Assembly: GCF_012911845.1 (NCBI RefSeq) | Contig: NZ_JAAXCU010000010.1 | Location: forward strand, 1 to 34,779 | Length of the DNA: 34,779 nucleotides | Reading direction: 5' to 3' | Origin: Bacillus sp. RO2 | GTDB lineage: Bacteria > Bacillota > Bacilli > Bacillales > Bacillaceae_I | Shown: positions 23,945 to 31,562 of the stretch, in pieces | Layout: each line of letters begins with the position of its first letter | Numbering within the stretch: position 1 is the first letter of the stretch | Position numbers and translations under genes: made by a program | Notes under the pieces: generated by a model | Database searches by the model: none | What the model saw: only the letters and a program-made list of their open reading frames with translations | Told to the model about the DNA's origin: nothing

Positions 23945-26020
23945 TTGGGGATAAAAGCAAGGGAACTGACGCTGTTAGCTGGATCGGAAGAAACAAGGAG
24001 AACACTTGATAACCAATTGAATGAAATCATCGGCGATTTTATTCGAATTCGCAGTTATTCCGTTGATGCCCACAAAGTAACCAAGGTACACAATCAACTG
24101 ATTATTTTATCCTCTCATCTAATAGAGGAGGAGGCCAAAGAATATATCGGAGACAATTGTACAGTACTAGTAGCGAGGCGAATTGTTAACTTTCTTAATA
24201 TTGATAAAATATACAGCGTTGCAAGAGGCGAAAAAGTACTATATGTGAACGACTTTCCGGAAACGGTCCAGGAAGCGATCTCTTCCTTCGAAATTCTTGG
24301 AATTAATCACCTTCAGTTAATCCCCTATTTCCCTGGCAAAAAGGACGAAGAACAAATAAAGATTGCTATTACGCCAGGTGAACTTGACCTCGTACCTTCC
24401 TATGTGCAAGAAGTAATCAATATAGGTCCAAGGCTTATCGACATTACGACCATTATTACGATATTAAACAGGCTGGGCCTTTTAGAAGAAAAACAGGATC
24501 AGGTTTCTAGTAAATACATAAGTACCATTACAAGATTGAGTAAAAGGTTAGGGGACGCAAATCAGGAAGCGAATAAGATCAGTGATCACCTGAAAAAGGT
24601 GGTAAACGGAGTAAATGACGGGATTTTGGCCATTAATCAGCTGGGAAGGATTACAGTCTTTAATGAAATAATGGAACGTTTTCTCCGAATACCAATGAAG
24701 AAAGCGGCCGACAGACATGTTCGCGATGTGATTACCGAACGCAATCTTTATGATTTCATTATGAACAAACGAGAGGAAGAAGCAGACGGTTATTTTACCA
24801 TCAATGCGATGAGCTTTATGGTACATCGTTTCATGATAGATCCACAAGGTACGATAGTTGTTACGTTTAAGGATGCAAGTGAAACCATTGAAATGGAAAA
24901 ACAATTAAAAAGAGAATTAGTGAAAAAAGGGTTCTATGGAAAGTATCATTTCGAGGATATAGTGGGTAGCCATCCAGAATTACTTCGTACTAAGGAAATA
25001 GCCCGTAAGCTAGCTAAAACCGAACTAACCATTCTCATACAAGGGGAAAGTGGTACAGGGAAAGAATTGTTTGCAAGCTCTATCCACAATGCTTCTCCAC
25101 GTAGTAACGGTCCATTTCTGGCAGTTAATTTCAGTGCTCTTCCAGAAGATCTTGTAGAAAGTGAACTTTTCGGGTATGAAGAAGGTGCATTCTCAGGTGC
25201 GAAAAAAGGAGGAAGAAAAGGGCTATTTGAACAAGCAAACGGGGGTACCATCTTCTTAGATGAAATAGGAGATATCAGCTTGAAGGTCCAAGCAAGATTA
25301 CTTCGCGTGCTGCAAGAAAAAGAACTGCTTCGCATAGGAGGAAATAAAATTATTCCGGTGGATGTCCGGGTAGTAGCAGCCACGAACAAGGACTTGCTTT
25401 CTTTAATGGAAGAGGGGAAATTCCGAGAAGATCTATATCACCGTTTAAAAGTCTTGTTCTTACAGCTTCCTGCGCTTCGTAAAAGAAAGGAAGACATCGC
25501 ACACCTTATTCAACATTTCATTCAACAAAGCGATCAATCATCTATAAAACTGGAATTTGAAGTATTGGAGAAACTCAAGGAGTATGACTGGTATGGGAAT
25601 ATCCGTGAACTAAAGAATACACTAGATTATATGCTTGCTGTGTGCGAAGAAAATACGATCAAGGTGGAAGATATACCAAATGAAGGATTCTTTCAGCAGG
25701 CCAGAAGGAATCTAAAAGAGGTAGCGACTACTCTGGAGGTGAAGGCTGCTGAACTTCCCCACATTCAAAAAGATTTAAATGAGGAATTGAGTAACATAGT
25801 AGAAATTATCTATCAATTACAATCGTCTGGAGAAACAGTTAGCAGGATGAAGATTTCGGAAGCAACAAGAAGAGGTGGGAGATTCTTAACTGAACAGCAA
25901 GTAAGGTCAAGGCTTGAAACGCTAGAAAAAATGGGGTTAATTGAGAAAAAGCGGGGGAGACAAGGGACCAAGCTGACTGTATTCGGAGAAAAAACTTTTC
26001 ATATGAAAAAGAGGCAGTAA
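23945..26020 (+). CDS. Sigma-54-dependent transcriptional activator (PAS-AAA+-winged helix)
   Basis: 691 residues. The N-terminal ~200 residues are a sensory region I do not recognise, followed by a PAS-like domain (about 214-315). The sigma-54 AAA+ module (about 336-575) has Walker A GESGTGKE at 367-374, GAFSGA at 414-419 (the canonical loop is GAFTGA; Thr to Ser here), Walker B GGTIFLDEIGD and the arginine-finger region REDLYHRLKV. The C terminus (about 620-680) is not the usual Fis-type helix but winged-helix-like (MKISEATRRGGRFLTEQQV, then a wing). The start is TTG 23945 with GGAGGTG 7 nt upstream; a TTG at 23900 lies inside the terminator hairpin. It most likely activates the sigma-54 promoter at 14038 in response to a cyanophycin breakdown product. 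Confidence 0.9.
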   Translation: MGIKARELTLLAGSEETRRTLDNQLNEIIGDFIRIRSYSVDAHKVTKVHNQLIILSSHLIEEEAKEYIGDNCTVLVARRIVNFLNIDKIYSVARGEKVLYVNDFPETVQEAISSFEILGINHLQLIPYFPGKKDEEQIKIAITPGELDLVPSYVQEVINIGPRLIDITTIITILNRLGLLEEKQDQVSSKYISTITRLSKRLGDANQEANKISDHLKKVVNGVNDGILAINQLGRITVFNEIMERFLRIPMKKAADRHVRDVITERNLYDFIMNKREEEADGYFTINAMSFMVHRFMIDPQGTIVVTFKDASETIEMEKQLKRELVKKGFYGKYHFEDIVGSHPELLRTKEIARKLAKTELTILIQGESGTGKELFASSIHNASPRSNGPFLAVNFSALPEDLVESELFGYEEGAFSGAKKGGRKGLFEQANGGTIFLDEIGDISLKVQARLLRVLQEKELLRIGGNKIIPVDVRVVAATNKDLLSLMEEGKFREDLYHRLKVLFLQLPALRKRKEDIAHLIQHFIQQSDQSSIKLEFEVLEKLKEYDWYGNIRELKNTLDYMLAVCEENTIKVEDIPNEGFFQQARRNLKEVATTLEVKAAELPHIQKDLNEELSNIVEIIYQLQSSGETVSRMKISEATRRGGRFLTEQQVRSRLETLEKMGLIEKKRGRQGTKLTVFGEKTFHMKKRQ

Positions 26021-26052
26021 GTGGAATGATTTATCCACTTACTGCCTTTTTT
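26013..26052 (+). terminator. Terminator overlapping the activator stop codon
   Basis: GGCAGTAAGTGGA (26013-26025) pairs with TCCACTTACTGCC (26034-26046), followed by six T. The stem includes the TAA stop. Confidence 0.92.
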
Positions 26053-26057
26053 AAAGG

Positions 26058-26405
26058 GTTGATTTCCGTTCCATGCGCTTCGCTTGCCTGCGGGCGGTCC
26101 GTGAGCCTCCTCACTCCATTGGAGGCCACTGAAAAAGTCTTTGATTTTTTTAAGTTGTTTAGACTCCGCTGTTGATTTCCGCAAATGGCTTCGCTTTCCT
26201 AGGGGCTGACGAGAGCCTCCTCGGCAAGCCTGCGGGGTCTCCACCTAGCGCTATCTCCCTCAGGAGTCTTCGCCTTTTGCTCCAATCAACAGCTAGGAAT
26301 CATTAAAAACTTTACTGTATCAGTTTTTTAGTGGCCTTCTCCGTTGCATGGCCTCACCTGTCGCTTTATCCCGCGGGCGTCTACGCGCCTTCCACTTCAA
26401 TCAAC
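26058..26405. repeat. Outer copy of an intergenic inverted-repeat element, interrupted
   Basis: The left part starts GTTGATTTCCGTTCCATGCG (26058) and runs to about 26118. The right part (about 26347-26405) ends TTCAATCAAC. The ends are inverted (GTTGATT / AATCAAC). The middle is occupied by a second element. GC-rich palindromic elements of this kind (GTTGATTTCCG...CCAATCAAC) recur in Bacillus genomes, from memory. No ORF is credible here. Confidence 0.75.
26168..26293. repeat. Inner copy of the same inverted-repeat element
   Basis: A 126-bp copy is bounded by the perfect 10-bp inverted repeat GCTGTTGATT (26168-26177) and AATCAACAGC (26284-26293). It shares TTCGCTTTCC, GAGCCTCCTC, GCCTGCGGGGTCTC and CAGGAGTCTTCGC blocks with the family. 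A wider imperfect inverted repeat (GGCCACTGAAAAA near 26124 and TTTTTTAGTGGCC near 26335) brackets it, as though nested insertion occurred inside the outer copy. Confidence 0.8.
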
Positions 26406-26432
26406 GGAAGTCTATAATACTTAAACTTTTCT

Positions 26433-26615
26433 CTAGACACCCATTTTTCTTCTGGTGTTGCTAGGTTTTTTCGTTTGTTGGCTTTTCATTTTTTGTGATC
26501 CTTGTGCACTATTAAAGTTCCCTTTGCCGCCTGCTGCCTGTTTCTTTTTATTTTCCAATTGCTTTTTCATCGCTTCTTGCAGACTGATTTTTTTAGGTTC
26601 ATTACTTTCTGTCAT
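26433..26615 (-). CDS. 60-aa basic small protein, unknown function
   Basis: The ORF begins MTESNEPKKISLQEAMKKQL and continues Lys/Gln/Gly-rich to NTRRKMGV. It is strongly basic and hydrophilic with no membrane segment, and probably partly disordered with a helix at about residues 10-27. AGGAGGAAG lies about 6 nt before ATG 26615, which supports translation. It is isolated between the repeat elements and the symporter leader and diverges from the symporter gene. I do not recognise the family; nucleic-acid binding is possible from charge alone. Confidence 0.7.
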   Translation of the reverse strand: MTESNEPKKISLQEAMKKQLENKKKQAAGGKGNFNSAQGSQKMKSQQTKKPSNTRRKMGV

Positions 26616-26856
26616 ATAGCTTCCTCCTAGTGGTCCATATTAGTAGATTTAGTATAAACCATTTCAGCAAAGAAAGGTAATAAGAATTTCCTGGGATTAA
26701 TTAGAATGAATAAAATTTTGAAAATAGAGAAAGTATTTAATTCAATAATAATTGTTGAAACTATTTTAGTATAGTGATAAAGTTATAAAAGTATTATATA
26801 ACACTTGTTTTTAATTATCACTGGTCTGTAATAACAACAGTCTGATAGATAAAAGT

Positions 26857-26897
26857 ATTTAATAGGAAAACTTTAAAGCTTTTCTATTAAATATTTT
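26857..26897 (+). terminator. Terminator/attenuator-like hairpin in the symporter leader
   Basis: ATTTAATAGGAAAA (26857-26870) pairs with CTTTTCTATTAAAT (26879-26892) with one bulge, followed by ATTTTTA. It lies about 75 nt before the symporter start and could be an attenuator or the end of an upstream small RNA. Confidence 0.45.
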
Positions 26898-26911
26898 TAT
26901 TGATAAACAAA

Positions 26912-26931
26912 TATTGGAAGCGTTACCAATA
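26912..26931 (+). promoter_or_regulatory. cre-like palindrome (possible CcpA site)
   Basis: TATTGG and CCAATA flank AAGCGTTA in a near-perfect palindrome. The core TGGAAGCGTTACCA matches the CcpA cre consensus (TGWAANCGNTNWCA) at 12 of 14 positions. Located 39 nt before the symporter start, it could act as a roadblock operator; another LacI-family repressor is equally possible. Confidence 0.5.
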
Positions 26932-26969
26932 TCGCAAGTGTTGAATCTTAAAGAAAAGGTGCGAACATC

Positions 26970-28391
26970 ATGATAGACATAATTATTGAATGGAGTAATA
27001 AAATTCTTTGGTCTTATGTTCTTATTGCATTATTGGTTGGTTTAGGGATTTATTTTTCTTTAAAGTCAAAATTTGTTCAGTTTACACAGGTAGGTGAGAT
27101 GTTTCGGTTATTAAAAGAGAGCCCGACATCAAATGAAGCGAAAAAGAGAGTGTCGTCCTTTGGTGCCTTCTGTATCAGTGCGGCAACTCGAATAGGTACA
27201 GGTAACCTTGCAGGTGTGGCGATTGCTATCTCGCTTGGAGGTCCTGGTGCTGTTTTTTGGATGTGGGTGGTTGCGCTGTTCGGTGCGTCCTTAAGCTTTA
27301 TTGAAAGTACGCTTGCGCAGGTATACAAAGTAAAGGATAAGAGCGGATTCAAAGGTGGACCAGCCTACTATATGCAAAAAGCAATGGGAGCACGTTGGAT
27401 GGGTGTTTTATTCGCTGTCTTAATTACGTTCTGTTTTGGGTTGGCATTTACCTCGGTTCAGGCGAACACGATTGCCGTCGCATTTAACGAAGCCTTTGGC
27501 GTGAATCGCTTAGTACTTGGATTAGTACTTACAGCAATTGTAGCTATGGTAATCTTTGGAGGAGTAAAGAGAATTGCCAAAGTTTCACAAGTCGTTGTGC
27601 CAGTTATGGCTGTTTCTTATTTGTTGTTGGCGTTATATGTCATTGCGATCAATATCGGAGAAATTCCAGGATTAATCGGTGTGATTATCTCCAGTGCTTT
27701 TGGTTTAAACGAAGCGGTAGCCGGTGGTATCGGTGCTGCCATTATGAATGGTGTAAAACGCGGACTGTTCTCGAATGAAGCTGGTATGGGTAGTGCTCCG
27801 GTTGCAGCGGCAACTGCTGACGTAAGTCATCCTGCCAAACAAGGTTTCATTCAGACGCTTGGAGTTTTTGTGGATACTATCTTAATTTGTAGTGCAACAG
27901 CCTTCATCATACTGCTGGCAGGAATTCCTGGCGGAGAAGAAATGGAAGGAATTGAGTTGACACAGGTGGCGCTGGCTGAACATGTTGGGCCTTGGGCGAG
28001 CATCTTTATAGCGATTGCGATTCTATTATTCTGCTTTAGTTCCATTATCGGAAACTATTATTATGGAGAATCCAATATAGAATTTATTAAAGAAAGCAAA
28101 ACAGCGATTATGATCTTCCGTTTTGCAGTTCTTGGTATGACAGTCTTTGGTTCAGTAGCTAGTCTGAGCATGGTTTGGAACCTCGCAGATTTATTTATGG
28201 CATTGATGGCTATCACCAACCTTATAGCATTAGCCTTTATCGGAAAAATTGCTCTTGCTGTATTAAAGGACTATCTGGATCAACGGAAAGAAGGAAAAGA
28301 TCCTGTATTCTATGCGAGTAATATTGAGGGATTAGAAAATACGGAATGCTGGGAAGATGAATCACCAAATGTTGAGGAAAAAGGTGCTTAA
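26970..28391 (+). CDS. Alanine/glycine:cation symporter (AGCS family, AlsT-like)
   Basis: A 473-residue integral membrane symporter for alanine, glycine or glutamine coupled to Na+ or H+. About ten to eleven helices are visible. Family signatures are GRIGTGN-like ATRIGTGNLAGVA (about 72-84), GGPAYYMQKAMG, and FSNEAGMGSAPVAAATA (about 268-284), which shape the ion and substrate site. The C-terminal tail is hydrophilic. AAAGAAAAGGTG lies upstream of ATG 26970. It is mono-cistronic with a terminator right after. A cre-like operator suggests carbon control. The exact substrate cannot be read from the sequence. Confidence 0.93.
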   Translation: MIDIIIEWSNKILWSYVLIALLVGLGIYFSLKSKFVQFTQVGEMFRLLKESPTSNEAKKRVSSFGAFCISAATRIGTGNLAGVAIAISLGGPGAVFWMWVVALFGASLSFIESTLAQVYKVKDKSGFKGGPAYYMQKAMGARWMGVLFAVLITFCFGLAFTSVQANTIAVAFNEAFGVNRLVLGLVLTAIVAMVIFGGVKRIAKVSQVVVPVMAVSYLLLALYVIAINIGEIPGLIGVIISSAFGLNEAVAGGIGAAIMNGVKRGLFSNEAGMGSAPVAAATADVSHPAKQGFIQTLGVFVDTILICSATAFIILLAGIPGGEEMEGIELTQVALAEHVGPWASIFIAIAILLFCFSSIIGNYYYGESNIEFIKESKTAIMIFRFAVLGMTVFGSVASLSMVWNLADLFMALMAITNLIALAFIGKIALAVLKDYLDQRKEGKDPVFYASNIEGLENTECWEDESPNVEEKGA

Positions 28392-28402
28392 ATGTTAGAT
28401 GT

Positions 28403-28437
28403 AGCTGCGGGATCTATGTAATCCTGTGGCTTTTTTT
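28403..28437 (+). terminator. Terminator after the symporter gene
   Basis: AGCTGCGGGAT (28403-28413) pairs with ATCCTGTGGCT (28421-28431) with G-U pairs, followed by seven T. Confidence 0.8.
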
Positions 28438-28483
28438 CTTTGTTTAGCTGAATAACAACGTGAATATTGGCTACTAAAAATAT

Positions 28484-28588
28484 TTATTTTCCAAAGTGGC
28501 TGTTTTATTTTCCATTCGACAAAAAATACGAGGAGTAACCACTAGTTTATTTTCCAAAACACAGAAAATACTTTCCAAAAACAAAAAA
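28484..28588. repeat. Degenerate 21-bp periodic repeat
   Basis: TTATTTTCCA occurs at 28484, 28505 and 28547, and the related ATACTTTCCA at 28568; all spacings are multiples of 21 bp, with one slot (28526) diverged. The rest of the 28440-28690 gap is AT-rich with no other signal recognised. Confidence 0.45.
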
Positions 28589-28706
28589 TACATGCCGTTC
28601 GACATTTCCTGCTAAAAATCGTCAATACTTAATAAATCCAATTAAGAAGGGTTTTATTGATATATGAAGAAGAGTATAAGGGAGAAATCACATAGGGGAT
28701 GAAAAG

Positions 28707-29216
28707 ATGGAAGATATGTTATTTAAGCAAATGCAGTTTGTGCGCAATAGAACCATCGCGGCTCTTGATGCCACAACAGAGCAATTAGCAGATGAGATGC
28801 CGGGAAATGTGAAAAATACAGTCAGGTGGAATTTGGGGCATATTTTCGTCTCTCAAGATACACTGCTCTATCCGTTCCTTGGGGAGGAACACCATGTACC
28901 AAAGGATTATCTTGAATTGTTTGCAAGAGGTTCAAGCCCCCATCAATGGAAGACGAATCCACCTACCTTGAAAGAGATCAGGAACTATTTAGTTGAACAG
29001 CCTTCTCGTGTTCAAAAGGACTTCGCTGGGAAACTGGAAGAACCTATTCAACAGCCATTCAAATTGGGAGATTATGAGCTTACAACGCTTGGGGAGCTGC
29101 TGAGCTTCGCCATTTGGCATGAGGGGTTGCATCAAGGTGCAATTAATACAATTAAGCGGGCAGCTGGGACAGAAGACCTTTGGAGCAAAGTGACAGAGAA
29201 AAACCAGCTCGTTTAA
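28707..29216 (+). CDS. DinB/YfiT-fold putative metal-dependent protein
   Basis: A 169-residue protein of the DinB superfamily, a four-helix bundle with a three-His metal site. The His residues are visible as WNLGH (His45) and IWHEGLHQG (His138 and His142). Many relatives are thiol S-transferases or hydrolases, but this subfamily is uncharacterised. ATG 28707 is preceded by AGGGGATG. It is a single gene with a terminator after it. Bacterial damage-inducible or stress roles are known for some relatives only. Confidence 0.85.
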   Translation: MEDMLFKQMQFVRNRTIAALDATTEQLADEMPGNVKNTVRWNLGHIFVSQDTLLYPFLGEEHHVPKDYLELFARGSSPHQWKTNPPTLKEIRNYLVEQPSRVQKDFAGKLEEPIQQPFKLGDYELTTLGELLSFAIWHEGLHQGAINTIKRAAGTEDLWSKVTEKNQLV

Positions 29217-29228
29217 AAGAAAATTAAG

Positions 29229-29262
29229 TAGGGTGTGGCTTATATAGTCACACCCTATTTTC
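29229..29262 (+). terminator. Terminator after the DinB-fold gene
   Basis: TAGGGTGTG (29229-29237) pairs with CACACCCTA (29249-29257), followed by TTTTCT. Confidence 0.9.
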
Positions 29263-29310
29263 TCAATGAATAGAAGTAATTGTATCAATCTAGAAACAAA
29301 TGGGGTAAAA

Positions 29311-29328
29311 TATCTTTAATTCAAGATA
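29311..29328 (+). promoter_or_regulatory. MhqR-type operator upstream of catE
   Basis: The inverted repeat TATCTTTAATTCAAGATA resembles the B. subtilis MhqR box (consensus about TATCTcgaattcgAGATA). It overlaps a TAAAAT that could be the -10 box and lies 39 nt before the catE start. A nearly identical box precedes the second dioxygenase gene (32702-32719). Confidence 0.7.
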
Positions 29329-29367
29329 TTTAATTTCAAAATAAAAAACACAAGGAGGAACCTATAT

Positions 29368-30219
29368 ATGAAACACTTCCATCAAAGTCCTGCCACTTAT
29401 GTGCAGGATGTCATGATAAATGTAGAAAATCTTCAACGCTCCATTGATTTCTATACAAAAGTAATCGGTTTTATTCTATTAGAACAAACAGAATCCCAAG
29501 CGGTATTTTCGGCAAATGGCCAGACTCCGTTGTTGACTATAGTCCAACCAAAGGGTATTAAACCAAAGCACCAGCGAACAACCGGCCTTTATCATTATGC
29601 ACTTCTTTTACCTTCACGAGCAGATCTTGGTAGCATCATTCATCATTTTATCGCCAATGGTGTCCGTCTCCAAGGGGCTTCAGATCACCTTGTAAGTGAG
29701 GCATTGTATTTGTCGGATCCAGACGGAAACGGAATTGAAATTTACAGAGACCGTCCGGCTCAGGAATGGAATTGGAATGGAACAGCAGTGGAGATGGCAT
29801 CAATAGCACTTGATGTGGAAGACTTGTTAAAAGAGGGTCAAGATAACACGTGGGGTGGTCTACCTAAAGAAACAGTTATGGGACATATCCACCTTCACGT
29901 TTCTGAACTAAAAGATACCGAGCAATTTTATACGAAAGGACTCGGGTTTGAAGTTGTCACTCGCTATGGAGACCAGGCTTTGTTTATTTCAACAGAACGT
30001 TATCATCATCATATCGGACTGAACACATGGAATGGTGTCGGAGCACCGGCACCTGAAGGTAATTCGGTAGGTCTTGTGTGGTTCTCATTGGTGTTTTCTA
30101 GTGAAGAAAAGAAGCTGTCTGCAGTTGATAGGCTAACATCATTAGGCTATAAAGTAGAGGTATTAGATGGCCTATATTTTGCAATGGATCCTTCTGGCAA
30201 TAGAATAAAATTGGATTAA
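29368..30219 (+). CDS. catE: CatE-like catechol-2,3-dioxygenase (VOC superfamily)
   Basis: A 283-residue two-domain vicinal-oxygen-chelate enzyme, the usual CatE length. The first domain contains YHYALLLPSRADL and YLSDPDGNGIEIYRDRP; the second starts GHIHLHVSELKDTEQFYTKGLGF, with HHHIGLNTWNG and FAMDPSGNRIKL. CatE is an Fe(II) extradiol dioxygenase that opens catechol in quinone/catechol detoxification. AAGGAGG precedes the ATG. In B. subtilis catDE is controlled by YodB and CatR, so the MhqR-type box here is a difference in wiring. No catD gene is next to it. Confidence 0.87.
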   Translation: MKHFHQSPATYVQDVMINVENLQRSIDFYTKVIGFILLEQTESQAVFSANGQTPLLTIVQPKGIKPKHQRTTGLYHYALLLPSRADLGSIIHHFIANGVRLQGASDHLVSEALYLSDPDGNGIEIYRDRPAQEWNWNGTAVEMASIALDVEDLLKEGQDNTWGGLPKETVMGHIHLHVSELKDTEQFYTKGLGFEVVTRYGDQALFISTERYHHHIGLNTWNGVGAPAPEGNSVGLVWFSLVFSSEEKKLSAVDRLTSLGYKVEVLDGLYFAMDPSGNRIKLD

Positions 30220-30228
30220 TCGTCAAAG

Positions 30229-30257
30229 CAGACTTCAAATAAGGAGTCTGTTTTTTT
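30229..30257 (+). terminator. Terminator after catE
   Basis: CAGACTTC (30229-30236) pairs with GGAGTCTG (30243-30250), followed by seven T. Confidence 0.88.
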
Positions 30258-30287
30258 ATGTCGTATATATAATACTACTCCACCATT

Positions 30288-30395
30288 ATGTGGGGTGTAG
30301 CCAAATATGGGGAGGATGGACTGGAGATCCTGATAAGAAGAGGATGGATGGAGCAGCCTCCGCAATCAATAGATCGTCAAAAATTACAAGAGTAA
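30288..30395 (+). pseudogene. C-terminal remnant of a DUF3231-like protein
   Basis: A 35-codon open stretch reads MWGVAKYGEDGLEILIRRGW followed by MEQPPQSIDRQKLQE and a stop. The pattern G.YAEDG..ILI..GW.EQPPQ..DR is, from memory, the conserved C-terminal end of DUF3231 ferritin-like Bacillus proteins (about 170 or 330 residues). A stop lies just upstream in frame and there is no ribosome site, so this looks like the 3' remnant of a deleted gene. It keeps its terminator at 30396. Confidence 0.6.
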
Positions 30396-30433
30396 GAAGC
30401 TGAAGGTTACGTGAGAACCTTCAGCTTCTTTTT
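30396..30433 (+). terminator. Terminator following the DUF3231-like remnant
   Basis: GAAGCTGAAGGTT (30396-30408) pairs with AACCTTCAGCTTC (30416-30428), then TTTTT on the plus strand. The stem covers the stop codon of the convergent GNAT gene and could also serve it. Confidence 0.85.
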
Positions 30434-31300
30434 AAAATAAATAAGCTCATCTGCAAGCCTGAAACCAGCCTTTTGATATAAACGTATTGCTTGATTATTG
30501 GTCGTATTTACACATAGTTGAAGTTCGTCTATTTCTTCAATTAAAAAGATCCAAGAAACCGCACCTTTCAAAAGTTCTGTACCGATGTTTTGTCCACGGA
30601 AACTCTCATCCACTGCAATAAACTCAATGCTTGCTTCAGAAAATTCAGGTTCTACTTCCACATAAATATACCCTGCTAATTTGTCATCTCTCATATAACT
30701 AAATACTTTCCGGTGTTCACTAATTCGGTTAATGATTTGTTTTCCATTATAGTATGTATCAGGAAAGGCCAGGTTGTGCAGGCGGATCATCTCATTATTA
30801 TATTCTTTTGTAAGCAAGTGTAGCTTTGCATCTTGGGAGGAAGAAAATTCATTTCGCCTCATAATCAAAATGGCCTGTTTGCTTTGTTCGATGAAGTCAA
30901 AATTTGTTGCAGTTTTGACTGCTAATTTATTCTCCTTGTTTGGAAACATGAAGAGCTTTTCCACTTCTGAAGGGATAAGTTGCATCATTTGTTGGAATAA
31001 AAATATTGCTTGCTCTTGGTGATTCTCTTCTACAAACGGCCCCCATACCTCTGCAGTCTTTTGAGTGAAATCAGCATCAAACCCAACTACCCCAACTAAA
31101 TCTTCTTCCTTATAGGCCAATACGAATGCCTTTTCGAACGGTACATCTGTGAGATCATTTTGCAAGGAACTAGCGATTTCCTTTTGTTGCTTGCCACAAT
31201 ATCCAATATGGCTGCTGGATTGTCCATTTAGTCTAGCAATAAAAGAGGCCACTTCTTTAATTAAGTCCCTTGAAGGACAAGAAATTATTGTTTCTTTCAT
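30407..31300 (-). CDS. GNAT family N-acetyltransferase
   Basis: A 297-residue protein. The C-terminal half (about 150-295) is a GNAT fold with the acetyl-CoA loop RGQNIGTELL and a downstream NNQAIRLYQKAGF motif. The N-terminal half looks like a second, degenerate GNAT-like domain. Substrate unknown. ATG 31300 is chosen because GGGGAG lies 7 nt upstream; the ATG at 31315 overlaps that ribosome site. Transcribed with the small membrane protein gene upstream on the same strand, but a terminator separates them. Confidence 0.85.
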   Translation of the reverse strand: MKETIISCPSRDLIKEVASFIARLNGQSSSHIGYCGKQQKEIASSLQNDLTDVPFEKAFVLAYKEEDLVGVVGFDADFTQKTAEVWGPFVEENHQEQAIFLFQQMMQLIPSEVEKLFMFPNKENKLAVKTATNFDFIEQSKQAILIMRRNEFSSSQDAKLHLLTKEYNNEMIRLHNLAFPDTYYNGKQIINRISEHRKVFSYMRDDKLAGYIYVEVEPEFSEASIEFIAVDESFRGQNIGTELLKGAVSWIFLIEEIDELQLCVNTTNNQAIRLYQKAGFRLADELIYFKKKLKVLT

Positions 31301-31317
31301 TCCATCACTCCCCATAT

Positions 31318-31351
31318 AAAAAATCCCGGAGTGTGCACGGCTCCGAGATTT
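31318..31351 (-). terminator. Terminator after the small membrane protein gene
   Basis: On the minus strand AAATCTCGGAG pairs with CTCCGGGATTT around a short loop and is followed by T residues. It separates the gene at 31383 from the GNAT gene. Confidence 0.8.
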
Positions 31352-31382
31352 GTTAACCTATTAAAAATAATAACACAAATAT

Positions 31383-31562
31383 TTATCGATTTATGAGGTT
31401 TCGTACCCCTCTATAGATTAAGGCAAGTGAGAATACTAGAACAGTAATGACGCCTAGAATACTAGTGATCGGCTCAAGAGCAGCAAACGTTCCTGTCATT
31501 GGTACTCTAAGAAGCGCAAAACCTGCTAGCATGGCAGCGAAAAACAGAATGATTCTTTCCAT
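31383..31562 (-). CDS. 59-aa two-helix membrane protein
   Basis: The protein begins MERIILFFAAMLAGFALLRV, with a first membrane helix (residues 3-20), a short loop (PMTGTFAALEP) and a second helix (about 32-52), ending in basic RGVRNLINR. AAAGGAGGGTG lies about 5 nt before ATG 31562; a longer frame from 31643 lacks a ribosome site. Small membrane protein of unknown role. It is flanked by terminators, so it is probably transcribed alone. Confidence 0.75.
   Translation of the reverse strand: MERIILFFAAMLAGFALLRVPMTGTFAALEPITSILGVITVLVFSLALIYRGVRNLINR

Larger units (their letters stand above)
26616..26969. other. Long AT-rich divergent leader upstream of the amino-acid symporter
   Basis: No gene. 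It holds a hairpin and a cre-like palindrome (listed separately). Only weak sigma-A-like pairs are present, for example TTGAAA at 26755-26760 with TAAAGT at 26778-26783, so the promoter is not assigned. I recognise no known riboswitch fold by eye. Confidence 0.5.

Noticed and set aside
25999-26244. 81-residue minus-strand ORF
   Set aside because: It runs through the inverted-repeat elements and the terminator and looks like translated noncoding repeat.
26820-26969. Riboswitch (for example glycine) upstream of the amino-acid symporter
   Set aside because: There is a hairpin and a palindrome but no conserved aptamer pattern that I can recognise by eye; a covariance-model search (Infernal with Rfam) would decide.
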